The notes: a model not told the origin generated them from the letters alone. A DNA stretch of 64,000 nucleotides from Leptolyngbya sp. NIES-3755 (GCA_001548435.1 AP017308.1:3543030-3607029), one strand, 5' to 3'; positions 8,830-18,672 are shown, counted from the stretch's first letter. A program made the numbers and translations.

Positions 8830-9725
8830 GGTAAGAGAAATCCTAATCCAAATAGCAACCCGTACCAGAAATGCAACTTCACCGCAATCAATCGACAACG
8901 TAAAAGTTTATGCGGCTGATCATACTGTGATCCAATTGTTTGACAGAGTTGTTTTGCCACTGGAAGACTCAGAAGTGATAACAGTGTCCAGAACGGAAAT
9001 ACTTTCAGAATCACAAATAGAATCGTCAACGCATAAAAGCTGCCACAGATCCAAGGAAGCAATTCAGCCGATCGCTTTGCTCCAAGTCGTACAACCGGGG
9101 ATTTTTTCCCAATCGCTGCATCATCTTTGACTTGATTAAAATGTGAACAAAACAGCACTAAACTCGTTGCAACTCCAACTCCGATCGATGCCAGAAAATT
9201 CGTATTCGACCAAGCCTGAGTTTGACTGTAGTAAGCCGCTCCAAATGCCAAAGGTCCAAATGCTACAAAACAGAGCGGTTCCCCTAATCCTTGGTAGCTC
9301 AATCGGAACGGCGGACCTTGATAAACATAGCCGATCGCACAACACGCCAAAATCAATCCGATCACGGTGAAATCTTTTTGCCAAAGCGCGATCGACAAAA
9401 TTCCCGCCAGTCCAGACAGCAAAAAGAAATTCGCAATCCAAAACACCAGCGACTTATTCCCGGTAATATTCACCACCGAATTCGCCTTATTCACATCGAC
9501 TCCAGTTTCCGAGTCGAACACATCATTGCTCAGATTTTCCCAAGCCAAAATCAAGATCGCAGACACCAGGAACGTGAAAAAAATTACTGGATTTAGCGAT
9601 CGAGTTTCAAAAAATGCCACCGCAGACCCGACCCAAATTGGCATGATCGCCACGCTATACATGGGAGGTTTGATTGCGGCGTACCACAATTTTTTCTTGG
9701 AAAGCTCAATCGATCGCGGGGTCAT
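8826..9725 (-). CDS. menA: 1,4-Dihydroxy-2-naphthoate prenyl/phytyltransferase MenA
   Basis: 299-residue UbiA-family integral membrane prenyltransferase with about eight hydrophobic helices. The first aspartate-rich motif is NDVFDSETGVDVNKA (about residues 95-109, numbered from the chosen start) and the second is VKDDAAIGKKS, the two Mg-diphosphate binding sites. In cyanobacteria it attaches the phytyl chain to dihydroxynaphthoate. An in-frame ATG at 9743 would add six residues; I prefer 9725 because MTPRSIELSKKKLWYAAIKP is the usual N-terminal context. It is the first gene of the menA-menC-menE overlap cluster, so probably carries the promoter. Confidence 0.9.
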   Translation of the reverse strand: MTPRSIELSKKKLWYAAIKPPMYSVAIMPIWVGSAVAFFETRSLNPVIFFTFLVSAILILAWENLSNDVFDSETGVDVNKANSVVNITGNKSLVFWIANFFLLSGLAGILSIALWQKDFTVIGLILACCAIGYVYQGPPFRLSYQGLGEPLCFVAFGPLAFGAAYYSQTQAWSNTNFLASIGVGVATSLVLFCSHFNQVKDDAAIGKKSPVVRLGAKRSAELLPWICGSFYALTILFVILKVFPFWTLLSLLSLPVAKQLCQTIGSQYDQPHKLLRCRLIAVKLHFWYGLLFGLGFLLP

Positions 9726-9832
9726 CCAACTCGCTCCTAACAACTGAAACGCTTACAATTGCTCAGATTTCAGTGTCTCATTCGAGTTTGAGAAACATGG
9801 CGATCGGTTATAGAAACGTTACAGATTCTGAA

Positions 9833-10558
9833 CTACTGATAATTCACAATCCGCGCAAACCCTTTCGGATCAAGACTTGCACCACCGACGAGCGCCCCAT
9901 CAATTTCCGGTTGCGCCATAATTTCGTCCACATTCTCAGGCTTCACCGAACCGCCGTATTGAATCGTGACACTCGGATTCGTTAACTTACTGCGAATCAA
10001 ACCGATCACACGATTTGCCTCGATCGATTCACAAGTATCGCCCGTCCCGATCGCCCAAATCGGCTCATAAGCAATCACCAAATTGTCCTGGTCAATGCCC
10101 GCCAATCCTTTCTCTAATTGTTCAAAAATAACCGCTTCTGTTTCTCCAGCATCCCGCTGTTGCTTACTTTCACCCACACAGAGAATCGGCTTCAATCCTG
10201 CTTTCTGAGCCGCTTTCAGTCGTAGATTGACGGTTTCATTTGTCTCACCAAAAAACTGGCGACGTTCACTATGACCGATCACCACATAGCGCACACTCAA
10301 CTCCGTCAGCATCGGTGCAGAAATTTCGCCAGTAAATGCCCCTGACTCTGCCCAATGAACATTCTGCGCCCCGACCTGAATCCGGCTTCCGTGCAAATTC
10401 TTCGACAACACTGCCAAATCAGTAAACGGCACACACAAAAGAATTTCCCGATCGTCTGGTGTGTCCTCTAACAAAGGCTTAAATCTCTGCAAAAACTCTA
10501 AGGTTTCTGACTGAGTTTTAAACATTTTCCAATTGCCAGCAATGATAATTTTTCGCAC
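9833..10558 (-). CDS. tpiA: Triosephosphate isomerase
   Basis: 241-residue TIM-barrel enzyme interconverting dihydroxyacetone phosphate and glyceraldehyde-3-phosphate in glycolysis and the Calvin cycle. Catalytic motifs are all present: Lys in GNWKMF, His in VIGHSERR, Glu in [11 protein letters not shown], and the phosphate-binding [10 protein letters not shown] and GALVGGASL. The GTG at 10558 gives the normal N-terminus [12 protein letters not shown] and the usual family length. The open frame continues upstream to 10696, but that extension is translated heptamer repeat and is not homologous. Confidence 0.96.
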   Translation of the reverse strand: MRKIIIAGNWKMFKTQSETLEFLQRFKPLLEDTPDDREILLCVPFTDLAVLSKNLHGSRIQVGAQNVHWAESGAFTGEISAPMLTELSVRYVVIGHSERRQFFGETNETVNLRLKAAQKAGLKPILCVGESKQQRDAGETEAVIFEQLEKGLAGIDQDNLVIAYEPIWAIGTGDTCESIEANRVIGLIRSKLTNPSVTIQYGGSVKPENVDEIMAQPEIDGALVGGASLDPKGFARIVNYQ

Positions 10559-10641
10559 GATCGCTTCAAACGGATAAATTGCATTCTCCAGTCTACGGCT
10601 TTGCGGGGACAGTTTTGCGGAAGGTGAAGGGTTTTCGGTTA

Positions 10642-10721
10642 GGTGCGGGGTGCGGGGTGTGGGGTGCGGGGCAATAATACACACCTCACACCTCACACCT
10701 CACACCTCATACCTCACACCT
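10642..10721. repeat. Oppositely oriented heptanucleotide tandem arrays (STRR-like)
   Basis: Left array: four copies of GGTGCGG (third copy GGTGTGG) at 10642-10669. Right array: six copies of CACACCT (fifth copy CATACCT) at 10680-10721, which read AGGTGTG on the other strand. The unit family is therefore GGTGYGR in inverted orientation. Plus-strand RNA could fold the two arrays together using G-U pairs. The last right-hand repeat contains the stop codon of the lectin/VCBS gene. Short tandem heptamers of this kind are known from filamentous cyanobacteria. Confidence 0.9.
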
Positions 10722-12993
10722 ACAACGCCAACGCCTTCGGACGAATCCGAATTTGCCAACCCGAATCTACGTTTGGAGTCGCTGCACCAGTCGTCACCTC
10801 GGTTCCATCGACTAACCAGATCGCATTGCCACCTCCTGCCTGATTGCGCCAAATCAAGTCGGCTTTGTCATCAAAGTTCGTGTCTCGTGCAGCAACAATT
10901 TGCCAGTTGAGATCCGCAACTGTGGGAATTAATGCTCCCGTTGTGACCGTGGCTCCATCCAGCAACCAAATTGCGTTCTGACCAGAGACAGTGTTCCGCC
11001 AGACAAGATCCGCTTTGCCATCCGCATTAAAATCGCAGACATCGGCAATCTGCCAACTGAGATCGGGCGAAGACGAGAGCAATCCACCGCCCACAACAGC
11101 AGCACCATCCATCAGCCAGACAACATTCTGCCCGGAGTTGCGGTTGCGCCAAATCATGTCCGCTTTACCGTCTCCGCTAGTATCCCGTGCAGCGATAAAT
11201 TCCCAGGTTGGATCGGCGAGTGGAGCAAGTACCCGTCCTTCACTCACGGTTGATCCATTCATCAACCAGACGACTGATCCACCAGAGTTAGAATTGCGCC
11301 AAGCTACGTCCGCTTTACCGTCATTATTAAAGTCGGCAAAATCAGACACTTGCCAATCGATTGGTACTACACCCAACGATCGACCATCGATCACGCTGAA
11401 ACTGTTCATCAACCAAACGACGTTATCACCAGATACACGATGCCGCCAGAAAATATCCGCAGTTCCGTCATTGTTAAAATCGCGGGAGCCAATCACTTGC
11501 CAATTCGTATCTGCGACTCCTGCGATCGTTTGGGCGTTCAGCACGTTCTTACCGTCCATCAGCCAGAGCGAGTTGTCTCCGGTCACGGAATTGCGCCAGA
11601 GCAGATCGGTTTTGCCATCCGCATTAAAGTCGCGGGTTGAAACGATTTCCCAGTTCGGTCCAGTCGCTCCAGGAGCCGCCCCATCGACCGCGCTCGTGCC
11701 ATTGATCAACCAGATTGCAGTCTCGGTCGAGTTCACATTGCGCCAGGGAATATCTACTCGTCGATCGCCATTAAAGTCAGGCGTGAAACAATCGTTGTCG
11801 CTCATTCGGGTGAGCAAGACTGTTTTGGTGGAATCTTGAGGACTACGATCGGCATTCGTGGGGGTGCCGATTCGCAGTTCGATCGTTTTATCGCCTACGG
11901 TTGGGGAAGTGTTCAATCCGGTGAGGGTCACGCTGCCTGTCGTTTGTCCGGGTGCGATCGTGATGAAGGCTGGAATGGTATAGTCCGTTCCGCGTACAGC
12001 CGTCCCCCCAAATTCCAGCGGAACTCTCACTTCTTGAGTGGTGGGAGCATCAATACTCGCAGTGACATCAAACGTTCCGGTGGGCTTGATCACGCGAGAA
12101 GTGGTAGGAAATTCCACCAGCGGTCGGTATGCACCATCGAAGGTATTGATTTGTAGATTATTGACTTCGTGGACGTTGGTAAAGTCTCCCGTCGATGCCG
12201 CAAACCCGAATTTGAACGTGCTGGGCAGGGGTCCATTCTCAGTCGCGATATTTAACGCTGGAATGACGCGCTCATCTGCGGTGAGAGTTCCATCCCCGTT
12301 CAGGTCGAAGGACACTGAGAGGATGCCTGCGTTTGAGAGGTCAACTCCAACCCGCCGACCGGAACCTGTCCGGGTTGTGTTGTCGGAGTCGATTCTCGCA
12401 CCGCTGGGAAGTACAGTTGTGCCGAGCAAACGATAGTCTAATCCTTCACGACCCCGAACCGAGATCGATTGGGGGGTGCGAGTGGTCGTCCCGTTCGCGC
12501 CATATCGATTGACTTTGAAATTACCGAATTCGTCAAATCCGATCCCCAGGTAGCCTCCGACAATTCCGGGTCCTGCTTCTCCAGCGGTGGTATTGGAGGA
12601 GTATCCCAAACTGCCTCCAACGGCTCCAGCCCTGGTCGGGTTCGCACTTCCGTCAATCAGAAAGAAGCTAATGCCATCGGCTCCTTCTGTCGTGTTAGGG
12701 CGGCGATTATAGGCGTAGAGGTCAAACTGGATAGAGAGTCCAGATGCAGAGTTAAGCGGTTTGTCGTAGATGACAAATGAACCTTGATCTTCGCTGTTGT
12801 TGGTAAGACGAAGTGCACCATTACCAGGGGTGTCTGTGCCGCCTCCAGGAAGTCCTCGGAAAGAAGCAGCACTGCTGCCACGAGCGGTCAAAATGGGAGG
12901 AAGTGCACCGGTTCGACTGGTGCCAAAAATCCAATTGAATTGCTCGACTTCTGCATTTCTAAAAGATTCAGTTAATATCCGATCCTGTACCAT
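10720..12993 (-). CDS. L-type lectin / Calx-beta / VCBS (FG-GAP-like) repeat protein
   Basis: 757-residue modular protein, probably extracellular or surface-associated. Residues 15-285 resemble a bacterial legume-lectin domain (GADGISFFLIDG and GGYLGIGFDEFGNF are typical). A Calx-beta domain follows (about 293-402: GTDYTIPAFITIAPGQ). The C-terminal 405-755 holds seven repeats of about 49 residues, each with a calcium-type loop such as DFNADGKTDLLWRN and a NxxWLMDG strand, as in VCBS/FG-GAP propellers. No signal peptide is visible, so export, if any, would use a non-Sec route such as type I secretion. The stop codon lies in a heptamer repeat array. A carbohydrate-binding adhesion role is inference. 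Confidence 0.8.
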   Translation of the reverse strand: MVQDRILTESFRNAEVEQFNWIFGTSRTGALPPILTARGSSAASFRGLPGGGTDTPGNGALRLTNNSEDQGSFVIYDKPLNSASGLSIQFDLYAYNRRPNTTEGADGISFFLIDGSANPTRAGAVGGSLGYSSNTTAGEAGPGIVGGYLGIGFDEFGNFKVNRYGANGTTTRTPQSISVRGREGLDYRLLGTTVLPSGARIDSDNTTRTGSGRRVGVDLSNAGILSVSFDLNGDGTLTADERVIPALNIATENGPLPSTFKFGFAASTGDFTNVHEVNNLQINTFDGAYRPLVEFPTTSRVIKPTGTFDVTASIDAPTTQEVRVPLEFGGTAVRGTDYTIPAFITIAPGQTTGSVTLTGLNTSPTVGDKTIELRIGTPTNADRSPQDSTKTVLLTRMSDNDCFTPDFNGDRRVDIPWRNVNSTETAIWLINGTSAVDGAAPGATGPNWEIVSTRDFNADGKTDLLWRNSVTGDNSLWLMDGKNVLNAQTIAGVADTNWQVIGSRDFNNDGTADIFWRHRVSGDNVVWLMNSFSVIDGRSLGVVPIDWQVSDFADFNNDGKADVAWRNSNSGGSVVWLMNGSTVSEGRVLAPLADPTWEFIAARDTSGDGKADMIWRNRNSGQNVVWLMDGAAVVGGGLLSSSPDLSWQIADVCDFNADGKADLVWRNTVSGQNAIWLLDGATVTTGALIPTVADLNWQIVAARDTNFDDKADLIWRNQAGGGNAIWLVDGTEVTTGAATPNVDSGWQIRIRPKALAL

Positions 12994-13406
12994 GATTTAC
13001 CCAGAGCAAAAAGTTTCGTGTCCTTTCTAATTACCATTCTTGAAGTTTTTTCTCTACCGCATTCCGTGAAATCCGCGTTGAATTTTCAAACAAACTGTGC
13101 GGATACCTGTAGCGCTTCATACCTGCTTCACATACTGGAAAAAATTCTGAAATTACTACAATATCTAGAGCAGATCTGCGTTTGAGGCGACGGTTTTTAG
13201 GCGAATAAAGCTTTAAACTCAGAGGAATCGCGGTACGTAAGTATAAACCGCATCTACTCTTAAAGCTGCTAGGTTAAAATCAGTACGATCGAGCAAAGAT
13301 GAATAGACTTTTATTTATTCTTACTTCTTTGATTTCCCAAGAATTTGGCGATTTACTAATTCGTAAAGCCCGAAAGAAAGTGGGTTTTTAACACGATAAA
13401 AATTCC
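12994..13406. other. Intergenic region, no gene supported
   Basis: 413 bases upstream of the lectin/VCBS gene and downstream of the SWIM gene. It is AT-rich and presumably holds the lectin-gene promoter. The plus strand has a 30-codon frame (13299-13391, MNRLLFILTSL...) with no good ribosome site, and a small inverted repeat GCGGT/ACCGC near 13230-13250. I would not call either as functional. Confidence 0.5.
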
Positions 13407-14210
13407 TTATCCACTGATCGCCATTGCCATTTTGACGGCTTCCATACTGACCGTTTGATAAATCAATTTCAGCGTTTCCATTGCAGCTTGATTTGCGGGC
13501 GGTTCGACTTTGATCGGAATGGCTCCTAGTACATCCAGAACGGTTTCGCTACTGGGCGGCGGTGTAATCACGATCAGTGTGGATTCAAGTTGATCCGTAT
13601 AATTCCAGAACTGATCCGGATTGAGCGGTGTCGAGGGACGAGCGATCGCGGAATTCACAACCGTTGACTCTTCTCCCGAACTCCGAATCTGTCTCAGTGC
13701 ATTGATAATTTCGTCTTTCGTCCGTCCACGCAGTTGAAAGAGCACAAACGGGTCTTCTCCAAATCGATCGCCCAACAGATAGTAAACGGCTCCAATATGC
13801 TTACAGGGATTTGCTGGATCGGGACAAGAGCAGCGACTATGAATCGCAGATTTATCGTAGGGAAACAAAGACAGTCCATTGGCGATAAAGACCTCTTGAA
13901 TGTTCTGCGGCATTTCTCCTGATAGAAGCTTGGCAGAAAAAATGGCGCGTTCTGCCATCGTTTCAATCACGTATCCCCATTCTTCATCGGTAAAGCGATC
14001 GAGCGAAAATGTGACCTCATACGGTTCAGGTGCAGTCCCTTGCACTTTTGCCAGTACTTTCGCGCCTTCAAAATCCAGACTCAGCACATTTCCCTGACGT
14101 GCATAATTTCTCGCTCGTGCTAACCTTTGCGTGAATCCAATTCTTTCAAGCAAATCAATCCATTGTTGTACCCACCATTCGCGGTTTGGTTGAGAATAAG
14201 AATCACTCAT
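13407..14210 (-). CDS. SWIM zinc finger protein
   Basis: 267-residue protein with a SWIM-type zinc finger: Cys127-x-Cys129, then Cys136-x-His138 in CSCPDPANPCKHIGAVYYLLG. The N-terminal part (WWVQQWIDLLERIGF) and a downstream helical region complete the usual bacterial SWIM family layout. The gene begins four bases after the stop of the SNF2 helicase. SNF2-SWIM gene pairs are recurrent in bacteria, so the protein probably works with that helicase in nucleic acid binding. The precise role is not established. Confidence 0.88.
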   Translation of the reverse strand: MSDSYSQPNREWWVQQWIDLLERIGFTQRLARARNYARQGNVLSLDFEGAKVLAKVQGTAPEPYEVTFSLDRFTDEEWGYVIETMAERAIFSAKLLSGEMPQNIQEVFIANGLSLFPYDKSAIHSRCSCPDPANPCKHIGAVYYLLGDRFGEDPFVLFQLRGRTKDEIINALRQIRSSGEESTVVNSAIARPSTPLNPDQFWNYTDQLESTLIVITPPPSSETVLDVLGAIPIKVEPPANQAAMETLKLIYQTVSMEAVKMAMAISG

Positions 14211-14214
14211 CGGT

Positions 14215-17200
14215 TTAATCCTCGATTACTGCACTACGATCGAGCAAGAGTAAATCTCTCAATTGATCGGTATTCAATTCAGTTAGCCAGTTTTCACCTG
14301 TTCCCACGACTTGTTCTGCTAAAGCTTTTTTACTTTCGATCATGTCGTGGATGCGTTCTTCCAATGTTCCGGTACAGACAAATTTATGCACTTGAACATT
14401 GCGCTGCTGACCGATTCGGAAGACACGATCGGTCGCTTGATTTTCGACGGCTGGATTCCACCAGCGATCGTAGTGAAACACATGATTTGCACGAGTCAGA
14501 TTGAGTCCAACTCCACCCGCTTTGAGCGACAGGATAAAGATTCTCGGAGCTTGCGGATCGTTTTGGAATCGATCGATCATTTCTTCGCGCTGTTTCTTCG
14601 GAGTACTGCCATAAAGGAAAAGCGTTTCTCGTCCCAATTGCTGCTCTAGATGCGGTTTGAGCAATTTACCCCATTCTGCAAACTGTGTGAAAATTAAAGC
14701 TCGATCGCCTTCTGAAACCGCTTCCTCTAGCATTTCTTCGAGTCGTTGCAGTTTTACCGATCGAGGGGATGCAAGGCTTTCCTCTTTGTTGAACAATGCG
14801 GGATGATTGCAAATCTGCTTCAGTTTCGTGAGCAATGCCAGAATGATTCCTTTCCGCTGGATTCCGTCTGCGGCTTCAATTTCAGCGAGTGATCGATCGA
14901 CAGTGGCTTGGTACAATGCGGCTTGTTCTGCGGAGAGTCCACAGTAAACGGGCATTTCTTGTTTTTCGGGTAGGTCTTGAATGATAGAGCGATCGGTTTT
15001 TAGACGACGCAGAATGAACGGTTGAGTCAGCGATCGTAAGGTTTGCAGAGAAGTCGTATCGCCGTAACGCTCGATCGGAATTGCAAATCGACGTTGAAAA
15101 AAGTTCTTCTGTCCTAAGTAGCCAGGATTGAGAAAATCGAGAATTGACCACAGTTCAGTTAAGCGATTTTCAACTGGTGTTCCAGTCAGTGCAATTCGGA
15201 ATTCAGCTTCAAGTTCTCGAACCGCTTGAGATTGTTTTGCTTCAGCGTTTTTAATGTTCTGAGCTTCATCTAGAACAATCCCTTGCCACGGAACAAGCTT
15301 GAGAGTCCTTAGATCGCGTTGAACTAAGGTATAGCTTGTAATGATTAGATTTGCAGATTGGGCAGCTTTGACGAAAGCTTGATTCTGCGATCGCTTATCT
15401 CCGTGATGTACGATCGCTTTCAACGTTGGCGCGAACTTCTTAACTTCCCGCTCCCAGTTTCCTAAAACTGAAGTTGGACAAACTAATAAAACAGGACTTT
15501 CTAGCTCTTTTCGCTGCTTCAGATCGAGAAGAAATGCAATAAATTGGACTGTGTTATGACAAAGAATATGATTTGCAACAAAGTTATGATGCTCCTCAAC
15601 TTCAAAGTCATAAACCCAACCCTCATAGTTAATGTCTTCAACTTTCTCGATTCTGCAATAGAAGACTTCTTGATCTAGAAGCTGTTGTAAGTCTGTTTTT
15701 GCGGTCAGTACTTTGGTGGTATCTAACTCTGAGTAAGCTTCTAGGGTTTGAGTAGTCCATTTAGAAGGCTTGAGAAGCTGATAGTTTTGCAAGCTAACGC
15801 CGCTCACAATGTCATCCATGTTCTGAACGACACGCTCAAGGCTCTGTCGTGAGAACTGCTGTGAGCCATTGATATAAACAGTATTGTGCATTCCAAAATG
15901 TCGAATCGGAAGCTTTGTATCTTGAACGATTTGCGAAACAATTCGAGAAGCAGGAATGCCTTCAACATTGGTATTGCAAATAGTTGCACAGATCGCTTGA
16001 AGTTTGATTTGTTTTTCTATGACACCAAATCCGATTTCTTCAAGGAAACGACGAGCGCTATTTCCACCGATCGTACCAATGTAGTAAGTCCGTTTGATCC
16101 GAGTTCCATTCGTTGCACACTTCCGTCTCTCTGAGATGCGTAGCCAAATGCCAAATCGTCTGAGTAACGTTGAGAGTTGATTAATGATCGTCGGTGAAGC
16201 ACTGCTAATCTCAATGCTTCTCATGCTTCCAATCACAGAAGCTTCTGCATCAAAATAGTTTCTTAGAAAGATCTGAATACTATCGAGATCAGCGGTCATG
16301 ATAAAAGGTGGAATTGCTTTTTCTGCCGATCGCTTACCCCAGACGTAGCCACGTGATTCTAAAAAGGCTCGATACTGAACGCTCGTTACTCGTAGATCTG
16401 CCGCTTGCCCTCGATTCAGTTCGATACTAGGCTGATTGATTTTGATACCGTAGCGATCGCGTAATCGCTCCAGAATGATTCGCAAATTCTCAAGTACAGT
16501 GACATCTTTCTGAGTAATTCTCACAGAGGATTCACCAGTCGGCTCGTATCCTTCCGAAATTTGCCATGCAAGAAGTTTCACCAAATCTGGATCTTCTTTG
16601 TGTCCCTGCCAAACTAGACGCGATGGAACACAAACATAATCTCCTGGTACAAATTGATTTTTCCAGCCTTCGCTAGTCAATAGATGATGGCGACGAGTGA
16701 TCGTGACAGTACTTCCATCTTCAAGCGTGATACGGCGCAAAGATTCCTGAACTTGTTGGCGATAAAGTCGTTTGATCGGAGCCGTTACAATTTTGTGAGT
16801 TGTTTCATCGATCGAGTTAACCAGCAAACGTTTTTGAGGTTCTGACCAGAATCCCTCACCGTCAAAAGCCAATTTGCCTGCATTCTGATTCCAAATCTCC
16901 TCGGCGGTTTGAAGTTCGCCATCTACGTACAGCTTTGTATCATTGGACAAGCACTTACCCAATCCCATATCGTCGGCTAGACAAGCTCCCAAGCCCCATT
17001 TTTCGAGAAATTTGAGCCATGAAACTCCCCGTAATTGATACGGTCGCAATGTGCCTTTGAATTCTTTTGGCGTTTCGATTTCTTCTGGTGTTCCAGTTCC
17101 GGTTAGCGTTGTGACTAACTCTTGCAGTGCGCCTGATGCTTCAAAACTGACGACGGGAAGTTTCTCGATCGTTTGTGTATCGCCCGTACTAATTCGCAGC

Positions 17201-18672
17201 GCATCTTCGAGTGATAACGTCGTTTGATCTTTTCTGGCAGCAAAAAACGATTGAGCCGATCGAATATCCGATTGCCGCAATTCCACCCATTCGCCGTTGA
17301 TTTCAACTAAAGGTGAATTCTTCGCGACTAATCGATCGAACTCTTTTTTACTCAAGCTCTGACCGCCGATCGACAGTTCCCATTCAAAGTTCAATAAACT
17401 CTGTAATCCAAGCTTGCCTTTCTTCTGTTTAGTAGGCGTTGATGCTTTGATTCGCAGTCCCAATCGATTTGCTAATCCACCTCGATTTGCCAAACTTGGC
17501 GGCAGAACGACCCCAATTCCGCTATCTTGCAATCGCCAGACCACATTCATCAAAAAGTCGTAAGCCTGAGATGGATCGAGTAAACAGGCTTGCGGTCGGG
17601 CTTCTTGCAAACTTGGTTCAATCAGCGGATACAAGCGAGAAGCAAGTCCCAATCCCATCAGTAATGTTTCTTGAGGTCGATCGATCACTCGTCCTTCATG
17701 GTTCAGTTGCTCGACCGGATTTCGCCAGATTGTTGGAGCATCTACGGTGAAATCAGAATCATCGATCGCTTGCAGCAAATATTCAATTTTCCAACTCTGA
17801 TAACTCTCAGCAGGCGGAATGAGTTTCAAACAAGCCCGGAACTGTGCCTGACTTTTTTGCAGCGGTGCTTTCCAATTCATTAACGCCGTTGATAGCGTTT
17901 TCGATTCGGTTTCATTTAACGTTGTCGCTTTTGTACCCAGTCCTTGTATCCAAGATTGTAAAAGTGATGTTGCTCTTTGTATCGTGACTGATTTGCGAAC
18001 TTGAGAATCGATGAACTGATTGAGAAAATCACGGAGCAGATCTTCAGGTTCAATTGGAAGATCAAGCGCTAAATCTTCTCCATTCTGATACAACCGACAA
18101 ACCGAAGGCATTTGACGCACGAAATGACGCAATCGAGTTTGATCCGTTGAACTATCTAGCAGAACTTCCCAATTGTTTAAATTCGGAAGAAACTTCGATC
18201 GAGCTAACAAATCCAATGCCCACCGCGCTCCATGCGACCAAAATCGCAAATCACCGCCCATAAACGAATCATCACCCAAAACACCCAGCGGCAACGAATT
18301 GAGAAATTCAAACGCCTGAGACGGATTCAGCCAAAGTCCTTCGACTTTCCACGGATGTAACACCCATTCGGAAATTGGAGCAGCAGATAATTGTGGTGCT
18401 TCACCGTTGATCGGTAACGCTAAAACTCGCGTCGTCCAATTCTCCAGAGCAGTCTTTCGTGCCCGTTTCGGCGCTTCCAACTCTGGCAACTTCAAACCCA
18501 ACGGTTCGAGAAACGCCAAGAGTTCCGATTGAGACATTGCATAGGGATGAATGGGAACGCCTGGAGTGACGGGCAGCGATTCCAATCTGCGCCACATTTC
18601 GCCCCACAAAAACAAGCCGCCCGACTGCGACTCAGACGTTTGAGCAAACCACCCACCATGTAAAACTGCCAT
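14215..18672 (-). CDS. SNF2-family helicase with an intein in the Walker A motif
   Basis: 1485-codon precursor. The spliced extein would be 1018 residues. The N-terminal half (to about residue 535) is the bacterial SNF2-associated domain (MAVLHGGW, FLWGE). The ATPase core starts LRPYQLRGVSWL; Walker A reads GLGK then is interrupted after Lys573, resuming with Thr1041 (VQFIAFLLDL). Motif II DEAQ (about 1135-1138), GTPVENRLTELW, and motif VI RIGQQRNVQVHKF follow. It translocates on double-stranded DNA by ATP hydrolysis; the cellular role is unknown. Until the intein is removed the P-loop is broken, so activity depends on splicing. A SWIM protein gene follows four bases downstream. Confidence 0.93.
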   Translation of the reverse strand: MAVLHGGWFAQTSESQSGGLFLWGEMWRRLESLPVTPGVPIHPYAMSQSELLAFLEPLGLKLPELEAPKRARKTALENWTTRVLALPINGEAPQLSAAPISEWVLHPWKVEGLWLNPSQAFEFLNSLPLGVLGDDSFMGGDLRFWSHGARWALDLLARSKFLPNLNNWEVLLDSSTDQTRLRHFVRQMPSVCRLYQNGEDLALDLPIEPEDLLRDFLNQFIDSQVRKSVTIQRATSLLQSWIQGLGTKATTLNETESKTLSTALMNWKAPLQKSQAQFRACLKLIPPAESYQSWKIEYLLQAIDDSDFTVDAPTIWRNPVEQLNHEGRVIDRPQETLLMGLGLASRLYPLIEPSLQEARPQACLLDPSQAYDFLMNVVWRLQDSGIGVVLPPSLANRGGLANRLGLRIKASTPTKQKKGKLGLQSLLNFEWELSIGGQSLSKKEFDRLVAKNSPLVEINGEWVELRQSDIRSAQSFFAARKDQTTLSLEDALRISTGDTQTIEKLPVVSFEASGALQELVTTLTGTGTPEEIETPKEFKGTLRPYQLRGVSWLKFLEKWGLGACLADDMGLGKCLSNDTKLYVDGELQTAEEIWNQNAGKLAFDGEGFWSEPQKRLLVNSIDETTHKIVTAPIKRLYRQQVQESLRRITLEDGSTVTITRRHHLLTSEGWKNQFVPGDYVCVPSRLVWQGHKEDPDLVKLLAWQISEGYEPTGESSVRITQKDVTVLENLRIILERLRDRYGIKINQPSIELNRGQAADLRVTSVQYRAFLESRGYVWGKRSAEKAIPPFIMTADLDSIQIFLRNYFDAEASVIGSMRSIEISSASPTIINQLSTLLRRFGIWLRISERRKCATNGTRIKRTYYIGTIGGNSARRFLEEIGFGVIEKQIKLQAICATICNTNVEGIPASRIVSQIVQDTKLPIRHFGMHNTVYINGSQQFSRQSLERVVQNMDDIVSGVSLQNYQLLKPSKWTTQTLEAYSELDTTKVLTAKTDLQQLLDQEVFYCRIEKVEDINYEGWVYDFEVEEHHNFVANHILCHNTVQFIAFLLDLKQRKELESPVLLVCPTSVLGNWEREVKKFAPTLKAIVHHGDKRSQNQAFVKAAQSANLIITSYTLVQRDLRTLKLVPWQGIVLDEAQNIKNAEAKQSQAVRELEAEFRIALTGTPVENRLTELWSILDFLNPGYLGQKNFFQRRFAIPIERYGDTTSLQTLRSLTQPFILRRLKTDRSIIQDLPEKQEMPVYCGLSAEQAALYQATVDRSLAEIEAADGIQRKGIILALLTKLKQICNHPALFNKEESLASPRSVKLQRLEEMLEEAVSEGDRALIFTQFAEWGKLLKPHLEQQLGRETLFLYGSTPKKQREEMIDRFQNDPQAPRIFILSLKAGGVGLNLTRANHVFHYDRWWNPAVENQATDRVFRIGQQRNVQVHKFVCTGTLEERIHDMIESKKALAEQVVGTGENWLTELNTDQLRDLLLLDRSAVIED
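15553..16953 (-). mobile_element. Intein with LAGLIDADG homing endonuclease motifs (467 residues)
   Basis: Codons 574-1040 of the SNF2 gene. Splice junctions: Cys574 (TGC at 16953-16951) right after GLGK, and terminal His-Asn (N1040, AAC at 15555-15553) followed by +1 Thr. Block A is CLSNDTKLYVDGE; block B is VTITRRHHLLTSEGW with the catalytic His pair at about 662-663; block F is YDFEVEEHHNFVANHILCHN. Two LAGLIDADG-like helices are visible, LLAWQISEGYE (about 700-710) and IFLRNYFDAEAS (about 801-812), each with an acidic residue near its end. All splicing residues are present. Homing activity is unproven. Confidence 0.93.

Noticed and set aside
10559-10696. N-terminal extension of tpiA in the same frame
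   Set aside because: It is translated heptamer-repeat sequence and not homologous to triosephosphate isomerases; GTG at 10558 gives the normal N-terminus.
10642-10721. CRISPR array
   Set aside because: Repeats are seven bases with no spacers.
13299-13391. 30-codon plus-strand frame in the gap between the lectin and SWIM genes
   Set aside because: No clear ribosome site, no recognised family, and short enough to occur by chance.
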